DNA from: Williamsia sterculiae
GTDB lineage: Bacteria; Actinomycetota; Actinomycetes; Mycobacteriales; Mycobacteriaceae
Reading direction: 5' to 3'
Length of the DNA: 64,000 nucleotides
Assembly: GCF_900156495.1 (NCBI RefSeq)
Contig: NZ_FTNT01000002.1
Span: forward strand, 526,359 to 590,358
Under the pieces are notes generated by a model that was not told the origin of the DNA, made no database searches, and saw only the letters and a list, made by a program, of their open reading frames with translations. The position numbers and the translations under genes are program-made. Shown one piece after another: positions 56,160 to 64,000 of this stretch. Numbering within the stretch: the first letter of the stretch is position 1; every line of letters begins with the position of its first letter.

Positions 56160-57083
56160 ATGACCCAGACCCTGCCGATCGGAACCACGACCCGGGTGCG
56201 CGTCCCCGGGTCGAGCGCCAACCTCGGTGCCGGATTCGACTGCCTGGGTCTGGCTTTGGGCATCCACGACGACATCGAGGTGACCGTCGTCGACGAGGGA
56301 GTCCACGTGGACGTCTTCGGCGAGGCCGCCGACGCCGTGCCCCGCGACGAACGTCATCTCGTGGTCATCGCCATCCGCCGAGGTCTGGACGCCTCCGGCG
56401 TGCACGCCCCCGGCCTCGCCGTCCGGTGCGAGAGCCGCATCCCGCACTCACGGGGACTGGGGTCGTCGGCCGCCGCAGTGGTCGGTGGACTGGCGGCCGC
56501 CTCGGGATTGATCGCCAACGCAGGCTTGGCCGACCAGATGACCGACGACGAACTGATTCAACTGGCAAGCGAATTCGAGGGACACCCCGACAATGCGGCG
56601 GCCAGTGTGCTCGGCGGTGGTGTGGTCACCTGGGTGGAGACGATCGGCGATACCGCGGTGTACCGGGCGCACCGGCTCGCGGTGCACCCTGCGATCCGGG
56701 CCACCGCGTTGATCCCGATGTTCGAATCGTCGACGAACATGACGCGCGGGCTGCTGCCCGACACCGTGCCGCGGGCGGACGCCGTCTTCAACGTCAGCCG
56801 CGCCGCGCTCTGCGTTCACTCGCTGACCAGCGACCCCACGTCGCTGGTCGCCGCCACCGCGGACCGGTTGCATCAGGACTATCGAGCGCCGGTGCTGCCG
56901 CAGAGCGCGGCGGTGGTGGAGGCGATGCGCAGCTCTGGTCTCGCGGCCAGCATCTCCGGTGCCGGACCCACCGTGCTCGTCCTGGGTGTGGAGCCGTTGC
57001 CCGAGCGTGCGGTGGGCGTGGCCACCGACCAGGGGTTCGCGGTCCGCGAACTGCCCATCGCCGGCGGGGTCGAGATCGCCTGA
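56160..57083 (+). CDS. thrB: Homoserine kinase
   Basis: GHMP-family kinase that phosphorylates homoserine for ThrC. The 307 residues contain VPGSSANLGAGFDCLGLAL (substrate side), the ATP loop IPHSRGLGSSAAAVVGGLAA, and SGAGPTVLVL near the C-terminus. ATG 56160 is preferred; ATG 56133 would overlap thrC by 20 bp. Last gene of the argS-lysA-thrA-thrC-thrB run; a 411-bp gap follows before rho. Confidence 0.94.
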   Translation: MTQTLPIGTTTRVRVPGSSANLGAGFDCLGLALGIHDDIEVTVVDEGVHVDVFGEAADAVPRDERHLVVIAIRRGLDASGVHAPGLAVRCESRIPHSRGLGSSAAAVVGGLAAASGLIANAGLADQMTDDELIQLASEFEGHPDNAAASVLGGGVVTWVETIGDTAVYRAHRLAVHPAIRATALIPMFESSTNMTRGLLPDTVPRADAVFNVSRAALCVHSLTSDPTSLVAATADRLHQDYRAPVLPQSAAVVEAMRSSGLAASISGAGPTVLVLGVEPLPERAVGVATDQGFAVRELPIAGGVEIA

Positions 57084-57494
57084 GCGCGACACGCCGCTGT
57101 ACGAGGCGGCCCGGGTGTTGCCGCCGGGCGATCGCGTGGTTAGCATGGGTCCGTCACACCGCGTCGATCTGTGTCGGCAGTGGCGCTCGTCGCTCACGAT
57201 CCTCGTCGGCTGTCGATGTCCAGTTCGCCCTGGAGATGCGTACGATGCGTCGTCGATCGTCGGCAGTGTGATCCATGATCCGGTCTCCGCACTCATCGGC
57301 CCACGGTTTCCTGAGGACCGACGTAGACCGCAGTCGGATCGAGGCGCGTCGGCACACCGGGCGACACCCGGTCAGCGGCTGCGACACCTGAACTTCACTC
57401 CACCATCGAGTGTGGACTGTCCCCCTGAGACGACAGAGGGATGCTCTATGACCCATCGCGCCATCGACACGGCGCGGGGGACGAAAGGATATCC
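57084..57494 (+). other. 411-bp gap and long rho leader
   Basis: Largest non-genic stretch of the window. A good promoter sits at 57118-57146, leaving a leader of about 340 nt before rho. Within it are a small hairpin ACCGGG-5 nt-CCCGGT (57356-57372) and a 16-codon ORF with its own ribosome site ending at the rho start. No gene and no recognised riboswitch were seen. Long autoregulated leaders are known for rho in other bacteria. Confidence 0.6.
57118..57146 (+). promoter_or_regulatory. Candidate rho promoter
   Basis: TTGCCG (57118-57123), 17-bp spacer, TAGCAT (57141-57146). It is the best match in the gap, about 350 bp before the rho start codon. Confidence 0.5.
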
Positions 57495-57498
57495 GTGA
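57448..57498 (+). CDS. 16-codon leader ORF overlapping the rho start
   Basis: ATG 57448 has AGAGGG (57435-57440) 7 nt upstream. It encodes MTHRAIDTARGTKGYP and stops at TGA 57496-57498, overlapping the rho GTG (GTGA). The rho ribosome site (AAAGGA) lies inside its codons 13-14, so translation of the ORF should affect rho initiation. Likely a regulatory leader rather than a functional peptide. Confidence 0.45.
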   Translation: MTHRAIDTARGTKGYP

Positions 57499-59630
57499 CG
57501 GATACGGACCTCATCACCACCACAGTGATCGACACCGAGGCGACGCCGGCGGCCAAGACCGCGTCCAAACGCGCCGGCGGGTTGTCGGGGATGGTGCTCA
57601 CCGAGTTGCGCGCACTGGCGGGCGACCTCGGCATCAAGGGCACCTCCGGCATGCGCAAGGGTGACCTCATCGCCGCGATCCAGGCGCGACAGAGCGGCTC
57701 GGGAAGCGACCCGAAGACCGCACCCGCCTCGCAGTCGGCGCCGACCAAGACCCCGCGAGAGAAGTCGCCAGGCGACAAGACCCCGGGCGACAAGACCCCG
57801 GGCGACAAGACCCCAGGCGAGAAGACGGCGATCGACAAGGCTGCGGCCGACGCGACCGCGCAGACACCCGCCGCGGCCACCACGTCCCCCGCCGAAGAGT
57901 CCGCCGCCGCGGCGCCCGCGGCGGCGGACAAGCACGTCGACGCGACACCGCCCGCGACGTCCTCGCCGGAGTCGGCTCGGTCGGACATCCGCGGCGAGCG
58001 CACCGGCGAGGAGAAATCCCGACCGGACGCCGCGCCGCGCGGGGAGAGCGCCGACGCCGATGCGCGCACCGATGATGGCCAGCGCACCCGGCGGCGTAAC
58101 GGCAACCGCGAGGGCAACAACAGCAACCGCGAGGGCAACAACGGCAACCGCGATGGCAATGCCAACCGCGAGGGCGGTGGTCGCACCGACAACCGGGATC
58201 AGCAGCGGGGTGACAACCAGGGGAACCGGAACGACAACCGGAACCAGAACGACAACCGGGGTGACGGCAACCGGGGTCAGAACAACAACCGCAACTCCGG
58301 CGGCAACCGCAACAACAACGCCTCGGGCAACGGTTCGGGGAACAACGGGCCCCAGTCGGACAACAACAACCGCGACGACGAGGACGGCGTCGGCCGCGGA
58401 CGTCGGGGACGTCGGTTCCGAGAGCGGCGTCGTGGACGCGACCGCGACGGTGACAACGCCGACCCACAGGTCTCCGACGACGACGTGTTGCAGCCGGTGG
58501 CGGGCATCCTCGACGTGCTGGATAACTACGCATTCGTGCGCACGTCCGGTTACCTGGCAGGCCCGAACGATGTCTACGTCTCGATGAACCTGGTCCGTAA
58601 GAACGGTCTGCGGCGCGGTGACGCATTGACGGGTGCGGTGAAGCTCCCGCGCGACGGTGAGCAGTCCAACCAGCGCCAGAAGTTCAATCCGCTGGTGCGA
58701 CTGGACACTGTGAACGGCACCGACGTCGACAGCGCGCGTCGGCGACCGGAGTTCACCAAGCTGACCCCGCTGTACCCCAACGAGCGGCTGCGACTGGAGA
58801 CTCGGCCGGAGCAACTCGACACCCGGGTCATCGACCTGGTCATGCCGATCGGCAAGGGTCAGCGAGCGCTCATCGTGTCGCCGCCCAAGGCCGGTAAGAC
58901 CACGGTGCTGCAGGACATCGCCAACGCGATCGCCACCAACAACCCCGAATGCCACCTGATGGTGGTGTTGGTGGACGAGCGACCGGAGGAGGTCACCGAT
59001 ATGCAGCGGTCGGTGAAGGGTGAGGTCATCGCCTCCACCTTCGACCGCCCGCCGTCGGACCACACCTCGGTCGCCGAGCTGGCCATCGAGCGGGCCAAGC
59101 GCCTGGTCGAACAGGGGCAGGACGTGGTGGTGTTGTTGGACTCCATCACCCGACTGGGTCGTGCCTACAACAACGCCTCGCCGGCGTCGGGTCGCATCCT
59201 CTCCGGTGGTGTGGACTCCACCGCGCTGTACCCGCCCAAGCGGTTCCTCGGCGCGGCCCGCAACATCGAGAACGGCGGATCGCTGACGATCATCGCCTCG
59301 GCGCTGGTCGAGACCGGGTCGACCGGTGACACGGTGATCTTCGAGGAGTTCAAGGGCACGGGTAACGCCGAGCTGAAACTGGACCGCAAGATCGCCGAGC
59401 GTCGGGTCTTCCCGGCTGTCGACGTCAACCAGTCCAGCACTCGTAAGGACGAGCTGATGATGTCGGCCGAGGAGTTCGGCATCATGCACAAGCTCCGCCG
59501 GGTGCTGTCCGGTCTGGACTCCCAGCAGGCCATCGACCTGCTCATCAGCCAACTGAAGAAGAGCAAGAACAACATCGAGTTCCTGCGGCAGGTGCAGAGC
59601 AATGCGCCGGGAGCCATGGTCGACGACTGA
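57495..59630 (+). CDS. rho: Transcription termination factor Rho with N-rich insertion
   Basis: Hexameric RNA helicase that ends transcription. The 711 residues include an N-terminal Rho_N helix (LSGMVLTELRALAGDLGIKGTSGMRKGDLIAAI), then a 260-residue low-complexity insertion: repeats of KTPGD, an Ala/Pro part, and an Asn/Arg/Gly-rich part. The RNA-binding cold-shock-like domain (GILDVLDNYAFVRTSGYLAG) and the RecA-type motor follow, with Walker A PPKAGKTT and Walker B VVVLLDSITRLGRAYN. GTG 57495 has AAAGGA upstream. Long insertions are typical of actinobacterial Rho; the Asn content here is high. Confidence 0.95.
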   Translation: MTDTDLITTTVIDTEATPAAKTASKRAGGLSGMVLTELRALAGDLGIKGTSGMRKGDLIAAIQARQSGSGSDPKTAPASQSAPTKTPREKSPGDKTPGDKTPGDKTPGEKTAIDKAAADATAQTPAAATTSPAEESAAAAPAAADKHVDATPPATSSPESARSDIRGERTGEEKSRPDAAPRGESADADARTDDGQRTRRRNGNREGNNSNREGNNGNRDGNANREGGGRTDNRDQQRGDNQGNRNDNRNQNDNRGDGNRGQNNNRNSGGNRNNNASGNGSGNNGPQSDNNNRDDEDGVGRGRRGRRFRERRRGRDRDGDNADPQVSDDDVLQPVAGILDVLDNYAFVRTSGYLAGPNDVYVSMNLVRKNGLRRGDALTGAVKLPRDGEQSNQRQKFNPLVRLDTVNGTDVDSARRRPEFTKLTPLYPNERLRLETRPEQLDTRVIDLVMPIGKGQRALIVSPPKAGKTTVLQDIANAIATNNPECHLMVVLVDERPEEVTDMQRSVKGEVIASTFDRPPSDHTSVAELAIERAKRLVEQGQDVVVLLDSITRLGRAYNNASPASGRILSGGVDSTALYPPKRFLGAARNIENGGSLTIIASALVETGSTGDTVIFEEFKGTGNAELKLDRKIAERRVFPAVDVNQSSTRKDELMMSAEEFGIMHKLRRVLSGLDSQQAIDLLISQLKKSKNNIEFLRQVQSNAPGAMVDD

Positions 59631-59850
59631 CGACCCCGGCATCGGTGGCCCGCCGGAATAGTGCGGCCCGATCCGGCGTTGAGCACGTCGCAGTCGGTCG
59701 GCGATCGACAAGCCGATTTAGCCCAGAGCGCGAGTTCTGGCACAATCGCCAGGTCACGCGCCGGTGGGCGTGCGATGAGAGCAATCGAGTCCGGTTCCGG
59801 TTCACACCTGCGGTGCAGGTGACCCGGCGACCACGAAAGGGACACCAGAG
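59631..59850 (+). other. 220-bp gap upstream of rpmE
   Basis: No gene seen. CACAAT within TTCTGGCACAATCG (about 59733-59746) resembles the extended -10 often seen before actinobacterial ribosomal protein genes and may start the rpmE transcript. No strong -35 was assigned. Confidence 0.35.
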
Positions 59851-60084
59851 ATGAAGCAGGGAATCCATCCCGAGTACGTCGACACCACCGTCGTGTGTGG
59901 TTGCGGCAACACGTTCAGCACGCGGAGCACGGCCGCGAACGGCCAGATCAACGTCGAGGTCTGCTCGCAGTGCCACCCGTTCTACACCGGCAAGCAGAAG
60001 ATCCTGGACACGGGCGGTCGCGTCGCCCGCTTCGAGAAGCGGTACGGCAAGCGCAACGCAGGGGCCAAGGACGCCGCCAAGTAG
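59851..60084 (+). CDS. rpmE: 50S ribosomal protein bL31 (zinc form)
   Basis: Small ribosomal protein of 77 residues linking the two subunits at the B1b bridge. The zinc-binding form is shown by VVCGCGNTF (CxC) and [11 protein letters not shown] (CxxC). The rest follows the family, with a Lys/Ala-rich end. GAAAGG lies upstream of ATG 59851. It lies between rho and prfA, as in Rv1297-1299, and is followed by a strong terminator hairpin. Zinc-containing L31 is usually replaced by a Cys-free paralogue under zinc limitation; none is in this window. Confidence 0.95.
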   Translation: MKQGIHPEYVDTTVVCGCGNTFSTRSTAANGQINVEVCSQCHPFYTGKQKILDTGGRVARFEKRYGKRNAGAKDAAK

Positions 60085-60094
60085 CTGCCCCGAC

Positions 60095-60135
60095 CGACGC
60101 CCGGACCCGTGTATCACGCACGGGGTCGGGCGTCG
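60095..60135 (+). terminator. Intrinsic terminator-like hairpin after rpmE
   Basis: 17-nt arms (60095-60111 and 60119-60135) pair at 15 positions around a 7-nt loop, very GC-rich, followed by TTCGTCTGT. It lies 10 bp after the rpmE stop and separates it from prfA. Confidence 0.75.
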
Positions 60136-60229
60136 TTCGTCTGTACGGGGGTGACCGCCGTACGCAGCACCCCGGTCACACGTCCCATCGTCGACCGCCC
60201 ACGGTCGGCGGTCCGCGATCGGAGCAGTG

Positions 60230-61309
60230 ATGACCAACCCGACCCAACCGTCGGCGATCGACGACATCCTCGCCGAACACGCCGGTCTGGAACAGCAGCT
60301 GTCCGACCCGGCGCTGCACGACGACCCCGCGTCGGCGCGACGGGCGGGTAAACGGTTCGCCGAACTCGCCCCGATCATGTCCACGTACACCCGGTTGCGC
60401 GCCGCGACCGAGGATCTGCAGGCGGCCCGCGAGCTGGCCGCCGACGATCCTGCTTTCGCCACGGAGATCCCCGACCTCGAGCAGCTGGTGGCGTCGCTGG
60501 ACTCGACCCTCACCGACCAACTCGCCCCCCGCGACCCCCACGACGGTGACGACGTGGTGCTGGAGATCAAGTCGGGGGAGGGCGGCGAGGAATCCGCGCT
60601 GTTCGCCTCCGACCTGGCCCGCATGTATGTGCGGTACTGCGAGCGCCACGGGTGGAGAGCCCAGATCCTGGGACTCACCGAATCCGACCTGGGTGGATAC
60701 AAGGACGCCACCATCTCCGTGCGGTCCGCGGCCGACACCCCCGACGGGGTGTGGGCGCGGATGAAGTTCGAGGGCGGGGTGCACCGGGTGCAGCGGGTGC
60801 CGGTCACCGAGTCACAGGGCCGCATCCACACGTCGGCGGCCGGGGTGCTGGTCTACCCGGAACCGGACGCCGTCGAGGCGGTGCAGATCGACGAATCCGA
60901 CCTGCGGGTGGACGTCTACCGCAGTTCCGGCAAGGGCGGTCAGGGGGTGAACACCACCGATTCCGCGGTGCGACTCACCCATCTGCCGACCGGCATCGTG
61001 GTGACCTGCCAGAACGAACGATCGCAGTTGCAGAACAAGGCGCGCGCCATGCAGGTGCTGTCGGCGCGTCTGCAGTCCCTCGCCGAGGAGCAGGCCCAGG
61101 CCGACGCCGCCGAGGGCCGGGCCGCGCAGGTGCGCACCGTCGACCGTTCGGAACGCATCCGGACCTACAACTTCCCGGAGAACCGGATCACCGACCACCG
61201 CATCGGGTACAAGGCGCACAACCTCGACGCGGTGCTCGACGGTGAGCTCGACGGATTACTCGACGCGTTGGTCGCCGCCGATCGTCAGGCCCGCCTCACG
61301 GCGGAATGA
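60230..61309 (+). CDS. prfA: Peptide chain release factor 1
   Basis: RF1 releases completed proteins at UAA and UAG. The 359 residues carry the catalytic GGQ at 236-238 (GKGGQGVN) and the stop-codon-reading PxT motif as PVT in [19 protein letters not shown] lies 5 nt before ATG 60230; GTG 60227 is adjacent. prmC, which methylates the GGQ glutamine, follows after 4 bp, so modifier and target are co-expressed. Complete and ordinary. Confidence 0.95.
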   Translation: MTNPTQPSAIDDILAEHAGLEQQLSDPALHDDPASARRAGKRFAELAPIMSTYTRLRAATEDLQAARELAADDPAFATEIPDLEQLVASLDSTLTDQLAPRDPHDGDDVVLEIKSGEGGEESALFASDLARMYVRYCERHGWRAQILGLTESDLGGYKDATISVRSAADTPDGVWARMKFEGGVHRVQRVPVTESQGRIHTSAAGVLVYPEPDAVEAVQIDESDLRVDVYRSSGKGGQGVNTTDSAVRLTHLPTGIVVTCQNERSQLQNKARAMQVLSARLQSLAEEQAQADAAEGRAAQVRTVDRSERIRTYNFPENRITDHRIGYKAHNLDAVLDGELDGLLDALVAADRQARLTAE

Positions 61310-61313
61310 GCAC

Positions 61314-62207
61314 GTGCCCATCCGCATCGATGAGGCGCTGCGCGCGGCCACCCGGATCCTGGCCGCGGCGGGGGCCCAGAGCCCGCGAGTGGATGCCGAA
61401 CTGCTGCTCGCCCACGTCACCGGCGTCGAGCGGGGGCGGCTGATAGCTCTCGACGGCCTCGACGAGGTCGCCACGGCCGCCTTCGACGAGCTGGTCGCTG
61501 CCCGGGCCACCCGCGTTCCGCTGCAACACCTCACGGGCCATGCGCATTTCGGCGGCCTCGAGCTGCAGGTCGGCCCGGGTGTGTTCATCCCGCGTCCGGA
61601 GACCGAGGGTCTGCTGGCGTGGGCGCTGAGCACGCTGCCGGATCGACCGGACGCGCGACCCGCGGTCGTCGACCTGTGCAGCGGTAGCGGGGCGTTGGCG
61701 CTGTCCATCGCCAGGGAACGCCCCACCGCGGCGGTGATCGCGGTGGAGCTGTCCGAACACGCGCTGATCTGGTTGCGCCGCAACTCCACAGCGCAACGAG
61801 TGGCGGGTGGGCGGAGCATCACGGTGGTCGGGGACGACGCCACGGATCCCGCCCTGCCGCAGCGGCTCGATCTGGCCGGTGCTACCGACCTGGTGGTGGC
61901 CAACCCGCCCTATGTGCCGCTGACCGACGACCTGCCGCCGGAGGTGCTCGACCACGACCCCGCGTCCGCACTGTTCGGCGGCCTGGACGGGATGGCGGTC
62001 ATCGTCCCGATGATCACGGTGATCGCCCGCCTCCTCACCGACGGGGGACGCTGTGCCGTCGAACACGACGACACGACCGGTGCCGCGGTGATCGATGCCT
62101 TCCGACGACATGGGGGCTTCGTCGACATCGAGCAGCACCTCGATCTGGTCGGCCACGACCGCTTCGTCACCGCACGCCGAACCGGGTCCGGTGCTCTGGC
62201 AGGATGA
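61314..62207 (+). CDS. prmC: Release factor glutamine methyltransferase PrmC (HemK)
   Basis: SAM enzyme methylating the GGQ glutamine of RF1 and RF2. The 297 residues have an N-terminal helical domain, FIPRPETEGLLAWAL, the SAM motif VVDLCSGSGALALSIA and the glutamine-binding NPPY at 197-200 (VVANPPYVPL). GTG 61314 follows prfA directly. The stop overlaps the tsaC start (ATGA). Same order as Rv1299-1301. Confidence 0.94.
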   Translation: MPIRIDEALRAATRILAAAGAQSPRVDAELLLAHVTGVERGRLIALDGLDEVATAAFDELVAARATRVPLQHLTGHAHFGGLELQVGPGVFIPRPETEGLLAWALSTLPDRPDARPAVVDLCSGSGALALSIARERPTAAVIAVELSEHALIWLRRNSTAQRVAGGRSITVVGDDATDPALPQRLDLAGATDLVVANPPYVPLTDDLPPEVLDHDPASALFGGLDGMAVIVPMITVIARLLTDGGRCAVEHDDTTGAAVIDAFRRHGGFVDIEQHLDLVGHDRFVTARRTGSGALAG

Positions 62208-62866
62208 CTGCCGTGAGCACCGTGTTCGACTGCAGCCAGCCCGACTCGCGTTCCGCAGGGATCACCGCGGCCGTCGGCGCGGCCCGTGCCGGGCGCCTCA
62301 TCGTGATGCCCACCGACACCGTCTACGGTCTCGGCTGCGACGCCTTCGACTCCGAGGCCGTGGCCGCCCTGCTCGCGGCCAAAGGTCGCGGACGGGACAT
62401 GCCGGTGCCGGTACTGGTGGGGTCGTGGAACACCGTCGACGGTCTGGTGCTGTCCGTCTCGCAGACGGCACGTGATCTCGTGCAGGCGTTCTGGCCCGGC
62501 GGCCTGAGTCTGGTCGTACAGCAGGCGCCGTCGCTGGCCTGGGACCTCGGGGACACCCGCGGCACCGTGATGATTCGGATGCCGTTGCATCCGATCGCGA
62601 TAGAGATACTGCGTGAGGTCGGTCCGATGGCGGTCTCGAGCGCCAACATCTCCGGACGTCCGCCGGCGGTGACCGCGGAAGCGGCCCGCGACATGCTCGG
62701 CGACGAGGTGTCGGTCTACCTCGACGGTGGTGACGCCGAGGTGGGCACCCCCTCCACGATCGTCGACGTCACCGGCGAGACCCCGCGCATCCTCCGAGTC
62801 GGAGCGGTCGGTGTCGAGCAGATCGCCGACGTGGTCGGCGTGGACGCCGCCGCTCTGCACGGGTGA
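62204..62866 (+). CDS. tsaC: L-threonylcarbamoyladenylate synthase (TsaC/Sua5 family)
   Basis: Makes threonylcarbamoyl-AMP for the t6A modification of tRNAs reading ANN codons. The 220 residues follow the YrdC fold: RLIVMPTDTVYGLGCDAFD (KxR/SxN-type pocket), LLAAKGRGRDMPVPVLV, FWPGGLSLVVQ, and VSSANISGRPP near 145. It lacks the extra Sua5 C-terminal domain. ATG 62204 overlaps prmC; GTG 62213 is an alternative. Threonine supply genes lie 5 kb upstream. Confidence 0.93.
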   Translation: MTAVSTVFDCSQPDSRSAGITAAVGAARAGRLIVMPTDTVYGLGCDAFDSEAVAALLAAKGRGRDMPVPVLVGSWNTVDGLVLSVSQTARDLVQAFWPGGLSLVVQQAPSLAWDLGDTRGTVMIRMPLHPIAIEILREVGPMAVSSANISGRPPAVTAEAARDMLGDEVSVYLDGGDAEVGTPSTIVDVTGETPRILRVGAVGVEQIADVVGVDAAALHG

Positions 62867-62945
62867 CGCGGCGGCGCCGATCCGAGCGAGCCGCGGACGC
62901 CGCGATATCGCTGCCCCCGGAAGGCATGCGCGGGACAATGGGTGG

Positions 62946-64000
62946 ATGTCGAGCCGCCCGCACGTCGCCGAGCAGCCCACCGGAACCGCGTTCCGCGACC
63001 CCGAGGTGGATGACCTCGTCGCGCGGGAAGCAGACCGTCGCCGCACCACCCTGCAACTGATCGCCTCGGAGAACCCCGCCATCCCGGCCGTCGATGCCGC
63101 ACTGGGTTCGGCCTTCGCCGCCAAGTATGCCGAGGGTTATCCGGGGGCGCGGTACCACGCCGGTTGCGACGTCGTCGACGACCTCGAGGACCTGGCGACG
63201 CGTCGGGCTCGCGACCTGTTCGGAGCCGAGCACGCCAACGTCCAACCGCATTCGGGGACGTCGGCGAACGTGGCCGTGTACGCGGCGTTCGCACAACCCG
63301 GTGACCCGGTGCTGGCGTTGCGGCTCGACCACGGCGGCCACCAGAGTCACGGATCTCGGGCCAACTTCTCCGGCCGTTGGTTCAGCCCGTCGGGTTACGG
63401 GGTGCGTGCGGACACCGAGCTCATCGACTATGACCAGCTGCGCGAACTCGCTCTCGTCCATCGGCCGCGGATGCTGGTCGCGGGCGCGTCGTCGTACCCG
63501 CGGGCCATCGACTTCGCGGTGATGCGGTCCATCGCCGACGAGATCGAGGCGATCCTCTGGGTGGACGCCGCGCACCTGTGCGGGTTGTTCGCGGCCGACG
63601 TGCTGCCCTCGGCGGTCGGCGTCGCCGATGTGGTGACCGGCGTGACGCACAAGGTGCTGCGCGGTCCGCGCGGCGGGTTCATCCTGTCGCGTCGGGAACA
63701 CGCCCACGCGATCGACAAGGCCGTGTACCCCTTCGTCCAGGGCGGCCCGGCGATGAACGCCATCGCGGGTAAGGCGGTCGCCTTCGCCGACGCGGGCACC
63801 GACGCCTTCGCCGCATACGTGCGCGACGCCGTGACCACCTGTGCCGCGTTGTGCGACGAACTCGAGCGCGCGGGGCTGCGGGTGGTCACCGGCGGCACCG
63901 ACATGCACCTCGCGGTGATCGACGTCGGCCCGTTCGGCATCAGCGGCCGTACGGCCCGCGACCGGCTCGGACGGGCAGGCATCGTCTGTGACAAGGCGGT
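62946..64000 (+). CDS. glyA: Serine hydroxymethyltransferase, cut by the window end
   Basis: PLP enzyme interconverting serine and glycine while loading tetrahydrofolate. Only the first 351 residues are inside the window; the frame is open to the right edge. Visible motifs: TTLQLIASENPAIPAVDAALG, KYAEGYPGARYHAGCDVVDDLE (tetramer/folate region), NVQPHSGTSANVAVY (PLP), WVDAAHLCGLFAADVLPS, and GVTHKVLRGPRGGFI with the PLP Lys. Divergence from main GlyA at several positions (for example THKVLRGPRGG, usual THKTLRGPRGG) suggests a second paralogue, as often found next to tsaC in actinobacteria. ATG 62946 is the natural start. Confidence 0.88.
   Translation, partial: MSSRPHVAEQPTGTAFRDPEVDDLVAREADRRRTTLQLIASENPAIPAVDAALGSAFAAKYAEGYPGARYHAGCDVVDDLEDLATRRARDLFGAEHANVQPHSGTSANVAVYAAFAQPGDPVLALRLDHGGHQSHGSRANFSGRWFSPSGYGVRADTELIDYDQLRELALVHRPRMLVAGASSYPRAIDFAVMRSIADEIEAILWVDAAHLCGLFAADVLPSAVGVADVVTGVTHKVLRGPRGGFILSRREHAHAIDKAVYPFVQGGPAMNAIAGKAVAFADAGTDAFAAYVRDAVTTCAALCDELERAGLRVVTGGTDMHLAVIDVGPFGISGRTARDRLGRAGIVCDKA

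Noticed and set aside
57372-59711. 779-codon open frame on the minus strand opposite rho
   Set aside because: Val/Gly-rich mirror of the rho low-complexity region; rho motifs on the plus strand are unmistakable.

Overview
The window is a 64 kb stretch of high-GC actinobacterial chromosome with no insertion sequence, prophage, CRISPR array or rRNA. A mycolic-acid-bearing member of the Mycobacteriales is indicated. The evidence is rhamnosyl-linker genes (rmlD, wbbL), a one-chain 2-oxoglutarate decarboxylase/dehydrogenase (Kgd type), a trehalose importer (lpqY-sugABC), an Rv1220c-sigE-rseA-htrA-tatB block, and gene order that follows several Mycobacterium tuberculosis segments recalled from general knowledge (Rv3266c-3264c, Rv1220c-1239c, Rv1248c-1249c, Rv1277-1278, Rv1292-1301). 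Gordonia or Williamsia is my best guess for the genus; this is inference, not a database result.

Layout. 0-3.9 kb: cell-wall sugar genes rmlD, wbbL, manB and an SGNH hydrolase. 4.0-8.4 kb: O-methyltransferase facing away from the envelope-stress block sigE, rseA, htrA, tatB. 8.4-13.8 kb, minus strand: mrp, a lytic transglycosylase with a long acidic tail, a DUF1003 protein and an MgtE-like protein without a channel. 13.9-19.1 kb: a small membrane protein and the trehalose importer. 19.1-23.8 kb: ParB-like protein, metallophosphoesterase, SUFU-domain protein, CorA, MarC and an orphan binding lipoprotein. 23.8-26.9 kb: an SDR and a Baeyer-Villiger-type monooxygenase divergent from a TetR regulator, with two palindromic operators between them. 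26.9-36.6 kb, minus strand: kgd, a fused two-half ABC exporter, an EcsC-like protein and a xi-class glutathione-transferase-like reductase. 36.7-40.7 kb: PadR regulator, MFS pump, TetR regulator, nuclease. 40.7-46.2 kb: membrane molybdopterin oxidoreductase, then sbcD-sbcC. 46.3-50.5 kb: tRNA-Arg(CCG), a lipoprotein, a shikimate-dehydrogenase-like enzyme, TerD, DUF305 and DUF3105 proteins. 50.6-64 kb: the housekeeping run argS, lysA, thrA, (small ORF), thrC, thrB, rho, rpmE, prfA, prmC, tsaC, glyA (cut by the window end).

How the genes work together. Many genes overlap by ATGA or GTGA, so operons are tightly coupled. Envelope stress sensing (SigE/RseA), periplasmic proteolysis (HtrA) and Tat export are grouped. 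LpqY-SugABC recovers trehalose released during mycolate transfer. LysA supplies lysine, and ThrA/ThrC/ThrB make threonine from aspartate semialdehyde. The PadR-MFS pair beside a quinone-reductase-like protein looks like a detoxification unit.

The most interesting unexplained items are: twin 19-bp palindromes each covering the -35 of one of two leaderless divergent promoters (26.2 kb); a 34-codon ORF with a good ribosome site bridging thrA and thrC; a 16-codon leader ORF running into the rho start after a leader of about 340 nt; a similar hexapeptide ORF before htrA; and a family of 21-bp tandem repeats in two unrelated intergenic gaps. Start codons were chosen by eye from ribosome sites, overlaps and family length, so those choices are less certain than the gene calls.
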